DNA from: Elusimicrobiota bacterium
GTDB lineage: Bacteria > Elusimicrobiota > Elusimicrobia > 2-02-FULL-39-32
DNA length: 13,990 bases
NCBI GenBank assembly: GCA_023249715.1
Contig: JAHFCA010000016.1
Span: 1 to 13,990, forward strand
Direction of reading: 5' to 3'
Made by a program: the position numbers and the translations under genes. This document shows positions 6,875 through 13,526 of this stretch, one piece after another. The notes under the pieces are model-generated. The model searched no databases. It worked only from the letters and a program-made list of their open reading frames with translations, and was not told the origin of the DNA. Within the stretch, counting starts at the first letter, position 1; every line of letters begins with the position of its first letter.

Positions 6875-7870
6875 TTAATCCGCTTCTTTTAAAAACTGAG
6901 CCGCCTCTTCCGGTGGAGTCGGGTTAATATAGAAACCCGTTCCCCATTCAAAACCGGCTATCTTATGCAATTTAGGAATAATCTCCATATGCCAATGGTA
7001 ATGGGGCATCGGAGCTTCCTTAAGCGGGGAATTGTGAATCACATAATTATAGGGCGGGTTATCCAATACAATCCTAATTTTATGCAGAATTTTCTTTAAT
7101 ATGCGGGATAAACTCAATGCTTCGTGTTTTTGTAAATCTTCAAAATGGGAATCATGCGTTTTAGGAATAATCCAGGTTTCAAATGGAAAGCGGGCGGCGT
7201 AAGGCTCAAAGGCTACAAAGTGATCGTTCTCCGCCACCACACGGGTATTGCTCGCTAATTCCTGCACAATAATATCGCAGAAAATACACCGTTCTTTATA
7301 ATCGAAATATTGCTTGCTTCCCAGAATTTCCTGCCGCACTCTCACAGGAACCATCGGAGTCGCAATTAGTTGGGAATGGGGGTGTTGCAGGCTGGCTCCC
7401 GCCGCCATCCCCTGATTTTTAAAAATCAAAATATATTCAAAGCGCACATCTTTTCTTAAATCGATAATCCTGTCGCGGTACGCCCAAAGCACCTCTTCAA
7501 AACGCTCTTCCGGAAGGTCGGGAATTTCCTGATTATGGTTTGGAGTTTCTATGAGAACCTCATGCGCCCCAATTCCATTCATTTTGTCATACATTCCCTC
7601 CGCTTTACGATCTATATTCCCTTCTATTTGTAAAACTGGAAACTTATTGGGAACCACTCTCACTCTCCAACCGGATTTATTTTTTTCTCTGCCGCTGGCG
7701 CCATAAGCGAGCACTTCCGAAGGGGTTTTATCTTCATTGCCCGCGCAAAAGGGACACAGTTTTCCAATTTCTGGTTCTTCTTCAGCGCCAAAATCGCTCG
7801 GCCTTTTGCCTCTCTCCGTAGAGATAATCACCCAACGTCCAATAATCGGATCCCGTCTTAATTCAGGCAT
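6875..7870 (-). CDS. galT: Galactose-1-phosphate uridylyltransferase family protein (possible ADP-glucose phosphorylase)
   Basis: A HIT-superfamily nucleotidyltransferase. GalT proper exchanges UMP between UDP-glucose and galactose-1-phosphate through a uridylyl-histidine. With the ATG at 7870 as residue 1 (331 aa), the zinc-type CPFC lies at 39-42, a second CxxC (CIFC) at 195-198 and the active-site HPHSQ at 163-167, H165 being the expected nucleophile. HYHWHMEIIP at 290-299 is the conserved C-terminal signature. The motif is HPHSQ rather than the HPHGQ of E. coli GalT; the HPHSQ form also occurs in the plant ADP-glucose phosphorylase At5g18200. Together with the neighbouring glgA this makes ADP-glucose a plausible substrate, but that is inference. 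I chose the ATG because AAAGGGAG stands 8 nt before it; the GTG three codons upstream abuts that site. It overlaps scpB by 8 nt. Confidence 0.9.
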   Translation of the reverse strand: MPELRRDPIIGRWVIISTERGKRPSDFGAEEEPEIGKLCPFCAGNEDKTPSEVLAYGASGREKNKSGWRVRVVPNKFPVLQIEGNIDRKAEGMYDKMNGIGAHEVLIETPNHNQEIPDLPEERFEEVLWAYRDRIIDLRKDVRFEYILIFKNQGMAAGASLQHPHSQLIATPMVPVRVRQEILGSKQYFDYKERCIFCDIIVQELASNTRVVAENDHFVAFEPYAARFPFETWIIPKTHDSHFEDLQKHEALSLSRILKKILHKIRIVLDNPPYNYVIHNSPLKEAPMPHYHWHMEIIPKLHKIAGFEWGTGFYINPTPPEEAAQFLKEAD

Positions 7871-8462
7871 CTTGCACACTCCCTTTCGCTAAATTATTTT
7901 CTGCAATATTCTCTGGATTCTTTTCTTCCAGTCCCGCCTCCGATTCCTTGGCCAAATCCTCAAGAGAAGGTAAATCGGAAATTTTCCACAAATAAAAATG
8001 TCTTAAAAATTCCGGGGTCGTTGCATACAGCAAAGGACGGCCTACCGTTTCTTTTCTTCCGGCTATCGTAATTAATTTTCTTTCCAGCAGCGTCTCTAAA
8101 ACTCCGCTCACTTCCACGCCTCTAATCTCTTCAATTTCGGCCCGAGTAATGGGTTGTTTATAGGCCACGATCGAAAGTGTCTCCATCGCCGACTGTGAGA
8201 GATGAAAACTGGTTTGGTCTCTAAAAAGTTTTTTCACCCAATAGGTATACCCGCTCTGGGTCGCTAACTGGTGGCCTTCGGCCACATCCGCTACTTGCAA
8301 AGAACTGCCCCTATTTTTAAAATCCTCTTTCATCTCCGCAATCACCGCGCTCACCGCGCTGGGAGTTTCTCCCACGACTTCGGCTAGTTCTGCGGGAGTG
8401 AGAGGACGGGTCGCTACAAAAAGCAACGTTTCTAAAACGCTTTTAAGCTTGCTGCTCTCCAC
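7863..8462 (-). CDS. scpB: Segregation and condensation protein ScpB
   Basis: ScpB is a dimeric winged-helix protein that binds the kleisin ScpA and, with Smc, forms the bacterial condensin that compacts and separates chromosomes. Two winged-helix domains fit about residues 1-80 and 85-160. The family signature VAYKQPITRAEIEEIRGV lies in the middle, followed by GRKETVGRPLLYATTPEFL. The final 40 or so residues are acidic and low in complexity, as is common in ScpB. The length of 199 aa is typical. The start is GTG (8462-8460), with GGAGG 6 nt upstream, and it overlaps scpA by 20 nt, indicating coupled and stoichiometric translation. The GGAGG is half of a perfect 10-bp palindrome (8464-8473), probably by chance. 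Confidence 0.96.
   Translation of the reverse strand: MESSKLKSVLETLLFVATRPLTPAELAEVVGETPSAVSAVIAEMKEDFKNRGSSLQVADVAEGHQLATQSGYTYWVKKLFRDQTSFHLSQSAMETLSIVAYKQPITRAEIEEIRGVEVSGVLETLLERKLITIAGRKETVGRPLLYATTPEFLRHFYLWKISDLPSLEDLAKESEAGLEEKNPENIAENNLAKGSVQDA
7879..7886 (-). promoter_or_regulatory. Ribosome binding site of galT
   Basis: AAAGGGAG on the minus strand lies inside the end of scpB, 8 nt before the ATG at 7870-7868. It overlaps the in-frame GTG at 7879, which therefore cannot be the start. Confidence 0.7.
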
Positions 8463-9195
8463 TGGAGGCCTCCGAATTTAAAGTAACAGACCCTTCTTTT
8501 AAGCGGTATACTCTAATTTCGCCAAAAATTTCCGTCTGTTTTGCATGAATCTGCTTCAGCCGTATGAGTTCTAACATCGCCAGAAAAGTAATAATAACTT
8601 CTCTGCGGCTCCTGGAACTTTCAAATATTTCCAAAAATTGCAACGGTTCTTTACTCTCTAGAAGATCTAAAATTTCTCTCATCTTCTGCTCCATCGGAAT
8701 CTCTTCATAGAGAATTTCCTTAACTTCCTGGGGAGCTTTCGATAGCACCGTTCTAAATGCGGCAAGCAAATCAAACAACGTCGCATCCAAAGAATAATCC
8801 TCCTCGCTAAAAGCAGGAGGGGAATTTCTATAGTATACATCTTTATACTGTTGCTGTCTTTCGGCTAAAACTTTGGCCGCCTCCTTAAATTTCTGATATT
8901 CCAACAATTTAGCTATGAGTTCTGCCCTGGGATCGGGCCCTTCGTCTTCTAAAGGGACCTCTTCTTGCGGGAGCAAACTCTTTGCTTTAATCAGCATTAA
9001 AGTGGAAGCCATCACCAAAAATTCTCCCGCCATTTCCAAATTTAAATCTTTCATCATCTCAATCATCTTCAAATACTCTTCGGTAATAACAGAAATCCGG
9101 ATATCCTGGATATCCATATCCTCTCGTTTAATGAGATAGAGCAATAAATCGAGCGGCCCGTCAAAAACTTCACATTTTACGGAATAACTACTCAT
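8443..9195 (-). CDS. scpA: Segregation and condensation protein ScpA (kleisin)
   Basis: ScpA is the kleisin subunit that bridges the Smc heads and binds ScpB in the condensin complex acting on the nucleoid. The N-terminal Smc-neck-binding region is unmistakable: FDGPLDLLLYLIKRE at 11-25, then a helical region with EFLVMASTLMLIKAKSLLP at about 58-76. The middle (about 80-160) is acidic and charged. The C-terminal winged helix (about 185-235) contains REVIITFLAMLELIRLKQI. The length of 250 aa is normal. The ATG overlaps the trpS stop as ATGA, and the gene runs into scpB. The M50-trpS-scpA-scpB order is found in several bacterial groups. Confidence 0.97.
   Translation of the reverse strand: MSSYSVKCEVFDGPLDLLLYLIKREDMDIQDIRISVITEEYLKMIEMMKDLNLEMAGEFLVMASTLMLIKAKSLLPQEEVPLEDEGPDPRAELIAKLLEYQKFKEAAKVLAERQQQYKDVYYRNSPPAFSEEDYSLDATLFDLLAAFRTVLSKAPQEVKEILYEEIPMEQKMREILDLLESKEPLQFLEIFESSRSRREVIITFLAMLELIRLKQIHAKQTEIFGEIRVYRLKEGSVTLNSEASSGEQQA
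8469..8473 (-). promoter_or_regulatory. Ribosome binding site of scpB
   Basis: GGAGG on the minus strand, inside the scpA coding region, stands 6 nt before the GTG start of scpB. It supports the non-ATG start and the 20-nt overlap. Confidence 0.65.
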
Positions 9196-10202
9196 CGGTA
9201 CCCCAAGGCATCCTTTACCCTGCGCAATGTTTCACTCGCTCTTTTTTGGGCCATTTCACTTCCTTCTTTTAATAACTGCGCCACCTGTTCTTTTTTAATT
9301 GTTTTTCTTTTTTCTCTAAAAATTTTTAAGGCTGCATTCATCTCATCATACAGATCTTTTTTACAAGGAGAGCATCCCAACGTTCCCTCCATACAGGTTT
9401 TTTCGCGAGAACCTGCGTTTTTGGAGTCTTCATACATTTTATGAAACTGAAAAACCATGCATCCCGTAGGGTTGTCCGGACACGGATTGGGGTGCCCCCG
9501 GTCTCCCATCTTCACTTTATGGGGATCGGTAAACATACATCTTATTTTATTGGATAACTCCTTTTCTTCTTCTGTAATGTAAACGGTATTCCCATAGGAT
9601 TTAGACATTTTTCTTCCATCCATTCCCAAAACTTTAGGCACGGGAGAAAGCAGCGCCTGGGGTTCCGTTAAAACGCTCTTTTTATAAAGAAAATTAAATC
9701 GTCTTGCTATCTCCCGCGTCAGTTCTAAATGCGGCAGCTGGTCTTCCCCCACGGGAACATGTGTCGCCCCATAGAGCAAAATATCCGCCGCCTGTAAAAC
9801 AGGATATCCAAGAAAACCATGCGTCGAAATCGCCTTATCTTTTAATGTGTTTATTTGTTCTTTATACGTAGGGTTCCTTTCCAACCAACTTAAAGGAGTA
9901 ATCATCGACAATATTAAAGCGAGTTCCGCATGTTCACTAATCCAGGACTGACGAAACAAAACCACCTTTTCCGGATTCAGCCCGCAACTCAGCCAGTCCA
10001 TCACCATCGCTTCTATATTCGATTCTACTTGCGACGGATCTTCGTAATCGGTTGTCAGCGCGTGCCAATCCGCCACCATAAAATAGCATTGCGCTTCCGC
10101 CTCGTTCTGCAGACGAATCCAATTCATCAGCGCTCCCACATAGTTGCCTATATGTAACCGGCCGGTGGGACGCATCCCCGAAAGAATAACGCGTGTTCCC
10201 AT
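9192..10202 (-). CDS. trpS: Tryptophan-tRNA ligase, with a probable [4Fe-4S]-type cysteine motif
   Basis: Class I aminoacyl-tRNA synthetase that charges tRNA-Trp in the cytosol. The Rossmann-fold signatures are HIGN at 17-20 and KMSKS at 198-202, and the length of 336 aa is normal. In the region before the C-terminal helices, four cysteines (C248, C270, C277, C280) are spaced x21, x6 and x2. The TrpRS of Thermotoga maritima carries a [4Fe-4S] cluster on a C-x22-C-x6-C-x2-C motif at the equivalent place, so a cluster is likely here too, though the spacing differs by one residue. The ATG shares its A with the TAA stop of the M50 gene (TAATG) and lacks a clear Shine-Dalgarno, pointing to termination-reinitiation coupling. 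Confidence 0.97.
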   Translation of the reverse strand: MGTRVILSGMRPTGRLHIGNYVGALMNWIRLQNEAEAQCYFMVADWHALTTDYEDPSQVESNIEAMVMDWLSCGLNPEKVVLFRQSWISEHAELALILSMITPLSWLERNPTYKEQINTLKDKAISTHGFLGYPVLQAADILLYGATHVPVGEDQLPHLELTREIARRFNFLYKKSVLTEPQALLSPVPKVLGMDGRKMSKSYGNTVYITEEEKELSNKIRCMFTDPHKVKMGDRGHPNPCPDNPTGCMVFQFHKMYEDSKNAGSREKTCMEGTLGCSPCKKDLYDEMNAALKIFREKRKTIKKEQVAQLLKEGSEMAQKRASETLRRVKDALGYR

Positions 10203-10831
10203 TAAAACCCGGCCACTCTAAACATAAATTCATAAAGTCCGTAAACCATGGGATACAGCATTTTCCCCAACAGGCCAAACCCAATTAAAGCCATTAAAAT
10301 AAAAAATCCATAGGGTTCTAAAGCGTTATATTTGTACGCCATTTCTGTTGGTAAAAGCACGGATAAAATTCTGCTTCCGTCCAAGGGAGGGATGGGGATA
10401 AGGTTAAAGACCGCCAGAACTAAATTCAGCAACACTCCCTGAGAAATAAAGGGAGCCAAATAGGGTGCCCGAAAAAGTGTCGGAACCCAATGAGCCAATA
10501 ATGAAAAAATTCCAATCAGAAGCGCCGCTAAAAGCAAATTAGTCAGCGGTCCCGCTAACGACACTTTAATGGTTCCCGATCTATAATTTCTAAAACGGAG
10601 AGGATTGATCGGCACGGGTTTAGCCCAACCAAAAAGGGGCAAATTCATAAAAAGGCAGACTAAAGGAAATAATACAGACCCAATGGGATCTAAATGCGAA
10701 AGAGGATTTAAGGTCAACCTCCCCAGCTGGAGAGCCGTCTCATCCCCTTCTTTTAAAGCCGCAAAACCATGGGACACTTCATGCAAAATTACGGAAAAAA
10801 CAAGTAAGGGAAAAAAAAGAATAAAATTCAC
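10202..10831 (-). CDS. Site-2-protease-like zinc metallopeptidase, M50 family
   Basis: A small polytopic membrane protein of the S2P/M50B type. The metal and catalytic motif HEVSH (H17, E18, H21) sits in the first TM segment, and the third ligand motif NLIPIPPLDG (D151) lies in a later TM segment. GWAKPVPINP at 68-77 is also a family hallmark. About five to six TM segments are visible and there is no PDZ domain, so it belongs with the short forms whose substrates are mostly unknown, rather than with RseP/SpoIVFB. The start is a GTG without a clear Shine-Dalgarno, 12 nt after the cca stop. That stop is in the same reading frame, four sense codons upstream, so GTG is the only usual start codon available before the HEVSH motif. 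Family firm; biological substrate unknown. Confidence 0.93.
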   Translation of the reverse strand: MNFILFFPLLVFSVILHEVSHGFAALKEGDETALQLGRLTLNPLSHLDPIGSVLFPLVCLFMNLPLFGWAKPVPINPLRFRNYRSGTIKVSLAGPLTNLLLAALLIGIFSLLAHWVPTLFRAPYLAPFISQGVLLNLVLAVFNLIPIPPLDGSRILSVLLPTEMAYKYNALEPYGFFILMALIGFGLLGKMLYPMVYGLYEFMFRVAGF

Positions 10832-10843
10832 GGATAAATCGTA

Positions 10844-12082
10844 TCAATCTCGACGGAAATTGTCAACGACAAAGCGAATCTCCTCATTTAAATTTTTCAG
10901 TTTTCCCCCATATTTATGAATCTGAATTCTGCGAAATATCTCCTTAAAAAGGGGGCCGCTCTTAAATCCCAACTGAATTAATGTATTCCCATCTAAAAGA
11001 GGCCGGCATTGAATCCATTTTTTATATTCTTGCCATCTCTTTTTTAAGTTACGCTGTTTTCCGATATGCTGCACAGTGTAATTCAAAAAGAGTAGCGCGC
11101 TTTTCTCTAATGCCTTTTGCGGCAACTTTAGGACAGACTCTCCCCCCTCTAAAGCGCGCGCCAAATTCAAATTTTCTAACACTCTATCTTGCACCTCTCT
11201 CTCAAAATGAAGTTTTTCCAGCGCCCCCTTCACCCTCTCCACGCTATTCCCAAATAACATCAAGCTCAAGTAAAACGCCGCCCTTTCCTTAAAACTTTGC
11301 TTCGTATCCCCTCGAAAAATTTGAGAGGGGAACCATTTTAACTTTGGATCTATCTGCTCTAGCGCTCTCCATTGTTTTAATTGTTTAAAAACAGGGAACG
11401 GCTCTCTCTCTTTAATTATTTTTTCTATCTCAAGGCGTATTCTATCTCCGGACAATTTTGCGATTATTTTCTCTTGAATGGCAATTTTTAATGCTGCCTC
11501 TGTTTCTTTTTTTAATCGGAATCCAAACCGGCAGAGAAATTTTGCCGCTCGGAAAATTCGTGTGGGATCCTCCTCAAAACTTTTCGCATGCAGAATTTTA
11601 AGTTTTTTATTCTTTAAGTCCATCAGCCCTCCCAACGGATCCATCAGTTCTCCCCACGAATTTTTATTTAAGGAAAGCGCCATCGCGTTGATACTAAAAT
11701 CCCTGCGCAATAAATCTGCAAGGAGGGTCCCGCGTATAACCACCGGCAACGCTGCGGGCTTGGAATATTTTTCTTCTCTGGCCGTCACAATGTCCAAATA
11801 GGTTCGGTCAGAAAATTGAAGGGTATGGGTTAAAAACGCGGGGTACGATTGGAGTTCACATTTCCATTGCGATTGGAGCAGCGCCGCCAACGGTTTAACG
11901 TCTCCCCCGCTTACCGTCACGTCGCAATCATAGCGATCGAGGCCGTCCTGAAATAGATCGCGCACAGTTCCTCCCACCAAGTAGGAAGATAAATTCAATT
12001 TGTTGGAAAGATAAGAAATCTCTTCTAGCTTCTTATGGAGTTTGGGACTAATCTTTTGTTTTAGAACTTTCGCTAAATTCAT
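10844..12082 (-). CDS. cca: CCA tRNA nucleotidyltransferase / poly(A) polymerase family (class II)
   Basis: Most likely adds or repairs the 3' CCA end of tRNAs; poly(A), CC- or A-only adding relatives cannot be excluded. Counting from the ATG at 12082 (412 aa), the nucleotidyltransferase head shows GGTVRD at 37-42 and the metal-binding DxD (D52, D54). RRDFSINAMA follows at 126-135, and EDPTR (E171, D172, R175) matches the EDxxR amino-acid template that selects C and A. The rest is helical neck/body/tail. The reading frame also opens at a TTG at 12091, but that codon abuts the -10 box, so ATG is preferred. There is no Shine-Dalgarno, and the ATG is only 9 nt from the -10, so the message is likely leaderless or nearly so. 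It is the first gene of the long minus-strand operon. Confidence 0.93.
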   Translation of the reverse strand: MNLAKVLKQKISPKLHKKLEEISYLSNKLNLSSYLVGGTVRDLFQDGLDRYDCDVTVSGGDVKPLAALLQSQWKCELQSYPAFLTHTLQFSDRTYLDIVTAREEKYSKPAALPVVIRGTLLADLLRRDFSINAMALSLNKNSWGELMDPLGGLMDLKNKKLKILHAKSFEEDPTRIFRAAKFLCRFGFRLKKETEAALKIAIQEKIIAKLSGDRIRLEIEKIIKEREPFPVFKQLKQWRALEQIDPKLKWFPSQIFRGDTKQSFKERAAFYLSLMLFGNSVERVKGALEKLHFEREVQDRVLENLNLARALEGGESVLKLPQKALEKSALLFLNYTVQHIGKQRNLKKRWQEYKKWIQCRPLLDGNTLIQLGFKSGPLFKEIFRRIQIHKYGGKLKNLNEEIRFVVDNFRRD

Positions 12083-12091
12083 GGAAAACAA

Positions 12092-12119
12092 ATTATACTA
12101 AAAGTAAGCAGGTTGAAAA
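12092..12119 (-). promoter_or_regulatory. Promoter of the cca operon
   Basis: On the minus strand a perfect -10 TATAAT (12092-12097) is preceded by -35 TTTTCA (12114-12119, 4 of 6 consensus) with a 16-nt spacer. Transcription would start near 12085, about 3 nt before the cca ATG at 12082, giving an almost leaderless mRNA. Confidence 0.65.
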
Positions 12120-12141
12120 AAAATGATTTTATGTCTATACT
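12113..12141 (+). promoter_or_regulatory. Promoter of the thiolase gene
   Basis: On the plus strand TTGAAA (12113-12118) and TATACT (12136-12141) are separated by 17 nt, each 5 of 6 to the sigma70 consensus. The expected start of transcription is near 12148, about 10 nt before the ATG. Its -35 overlaps the -35 of the divergent cca promoter by five bases. Confidence 0.75.
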
Positions 12142-12157
12142 TACCTCAGTCATTCTT

Positions 12158-13513
12158 ATGATGGATATTAAACCTAGAAAAATAGTCCTATGCACCGGAG
12201 TTAGAACTCCCATCGGGCATATTGCCCGCTCTCTCTCTAACTGCAATCCAGAAAATCTCTTAAAATTTACGATAGAGAGTCTGCTTCAAAAAACGTCTCT
12301 ATATCCCCACGCGGTGGACGGCGTCATCATCGGCTGGGTTGGGCAAGGCTCTTCCGCTCCCAATATCGCTAGAATTGCCCTCCTGCAGGCCGGCTTACCG
12401 GAAAAAGCGCATGCCATCACCATACAGGCCAATTGCGTTTCTGGGATGGAAGCGATCTCCTCAGCCGCGCGCCATATCTTAGTTGGCGAAGGGGAGCTCT
12501 ATATCGCCGGAGGCACAGAATCGATGTCCACATTTCCCTATCTTATCCGGGGACCCCGTTCCAAAAAAGAGCTCCGCACTCTCTCTGCAATTAAAGAAAA
12601 CTGGAACAACCTCTGGGATCATACGGATATAGAAATCGCCGACTGTATTGAAGAAGGGCTCCGAGACCCCGTAGAACTCATCGGCATGGCGGGCACCGCG
12701 GAAGTTTGCGCCCAAATGTATTCTATTTCCCGGGAGTCTCAGGACCGTTACGCTTTAGAAAGTTATCAACGCTGCTTGAACGCTCAAAAAGACGGGTTTT
12801 ATAATTCCCATGTCATTCCCTTTCAAAAAGATAAAAATATAATTCTAAAACAGGACGAATATCCCCTCTTAAGAGAAGGGCTGGTGGAAAAACCGCAAAT
12901 GATCTCTAAAGCGCCTCTCATGTTCGATTCCCCCTCCATGAGCATTCGGGATTTTTATAAACAGTATGGAAAACATATTTTAGGGAAAAAGTATGAGGAA
13001 GGTTCTACCCAGGCCACGCTCACCCTATTCAATTCCTGCGCCCGTTCAGATGGAGCCGCCGCCGTCATCGTTACCACCGAAGAACGCGCCTTAGATTTAA
13101 AGCTCGAAATACTCGCCGAACTTTCTTCCTGGGCTTTCTGGGGCAATAACCCCGCCCACATGGGAGTAGCCCCTGTTTTTTCCACCGATTTAGCTTTAAA
13201 AAGAGCGGGAATAAAATTTGAACAATTAGACGACATCGAACTCCACGAAGCGTTCGCCGCCACCTGCCTTTCTATCTTTAAAGTTGGCAAAGAAAAATTC
13301 AAACACCCGTGGGAAGAAAAATTTTTACAAAAGAAACTGAACCCGCATGGCGGCAGCATCGCCTTAGGCCACCCCTTGGCCGCCACCGGCACCCGCATTG
13401 TCTTAAATGCCCTCTACGCAATGAAGCGGAACCCCAAAATCCAATACGCCCTTGCTACCGCCTGCGCGGCCGGCGGTCTCGGCGGCGCCATCATCCTCAA
13501 ACGCGCCTCTTAA
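12158..13513 (+). CDS. Thiolase, acetyl-CoA acyltransferase of the FadI/HADHB type
   Basis: Cleaves 3-ketoacyl-CoA with CoA (or condenses acyl-CoAs) in the cytosol. Counting from the ATG at 12158 (451 aa), the nucleophile is C93 in QANCVSGMEA. HEAF follows with H363, then GGSIALGHPLAATG with H405, and CAAGGLGG with the acid/base C436. HEAF replaces the NEAF of biosynthetic and FadA-type thiolases, and the CAAGG ending resembles the beta subunit of trifunctional proteins, so a FadI/HADHB-like beta-oxidation enzyme is favoured. No hydratase/dehydrogenase partner is adjacent. An upstream TTG at 12113 is in frame but is part of the -35 box; conserved sequence begins at KIVLCTGVRTPIG, so ATG 12158 (or the next ATG, 12161) is the start. 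No Shine-Dalgarno is visible. It is the only plus-strand gene here. Confidence 0.93.
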   Translation: MMDIKPRKIVLCTGVRTPIGHIARSLSNCNPENLLKFTIESLLQKTSLYPHAVDGVIIGWVGQGSSAPNIARIALLQAGLPEKAHAITIQANCVSGMEAISSAARHILVGEGELYIAGGTESMSTFPYLIRGPRSKKELRTLSAIKENWNNLWDHTDIEIADCIEEGLRDPVELIGMAGTAEVCAQMYSISRESQDRYALESYQRCLNAQKDGFYNSHVIPFQKDKNIILKQDEYPLLREGLVEKPQMISKAPLMFDSPSMSIRDFYKQYGKHILGKKYEEGSTQATLTLFNSCARSDGAAAVIVTTEERALDLKLEILAELSSWAFWGNNPAHMGVAPVFSTDLALKRAGIKFEQLDDIELHEAFAATCLSIFKVGKEKFKHPWEEKFLQKKLNPHGGSIALGHPLAATGTRIVLNALYAMKRNPKIQYALATACAAGGLGGAIILKRAS

Positions 13514-13526
13514 CCCGAATAATTCC

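Noticed and set aside
7871..7879. GTG at 7879 as start of galT
   Set aside because: The GTG overlaps the ribosome binding site AAAGGGAG. The ATG three codons later has ideal spacing and begins the conserved PELRRDP region.
8464..8473. Perfect 10-bp palindrome GGAGGCCTCC before scpB
   Set aside because: It has no loop to form a hairpin and lies inside scpA codons. The GGAGG half is explained as a ribosome binding site, so an operator is not supported.
9937..10284. A 115-codon minus-strand frame across the trpS/M50 junction
   Set aside because: It is a shadow of trpS and the M50 gene, both of which have complete motif sets in their own frames.
12083..12091. TTG at 12091 as start of cca
   Set aside because: It directly abuts the TATAAT -10 box (12092-12097), so it would lie at or upstream of the transcript start.
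12113..12157. TTG at 12113 as start of the thiolase, adding 15 residues
   Set aside because: The TTG forms the -35 box of the thiolase promoter, the extra residues resemble nothing in the family, and homologues begin just before KIVLCTGVRTPIG.
13514..13526. Possible bidirectional terminator between the convergent thiolase and glycosyltransferase genes
   Set aside because: Only 13 nt separate the stops and no inverted repeat with T-run is present there.
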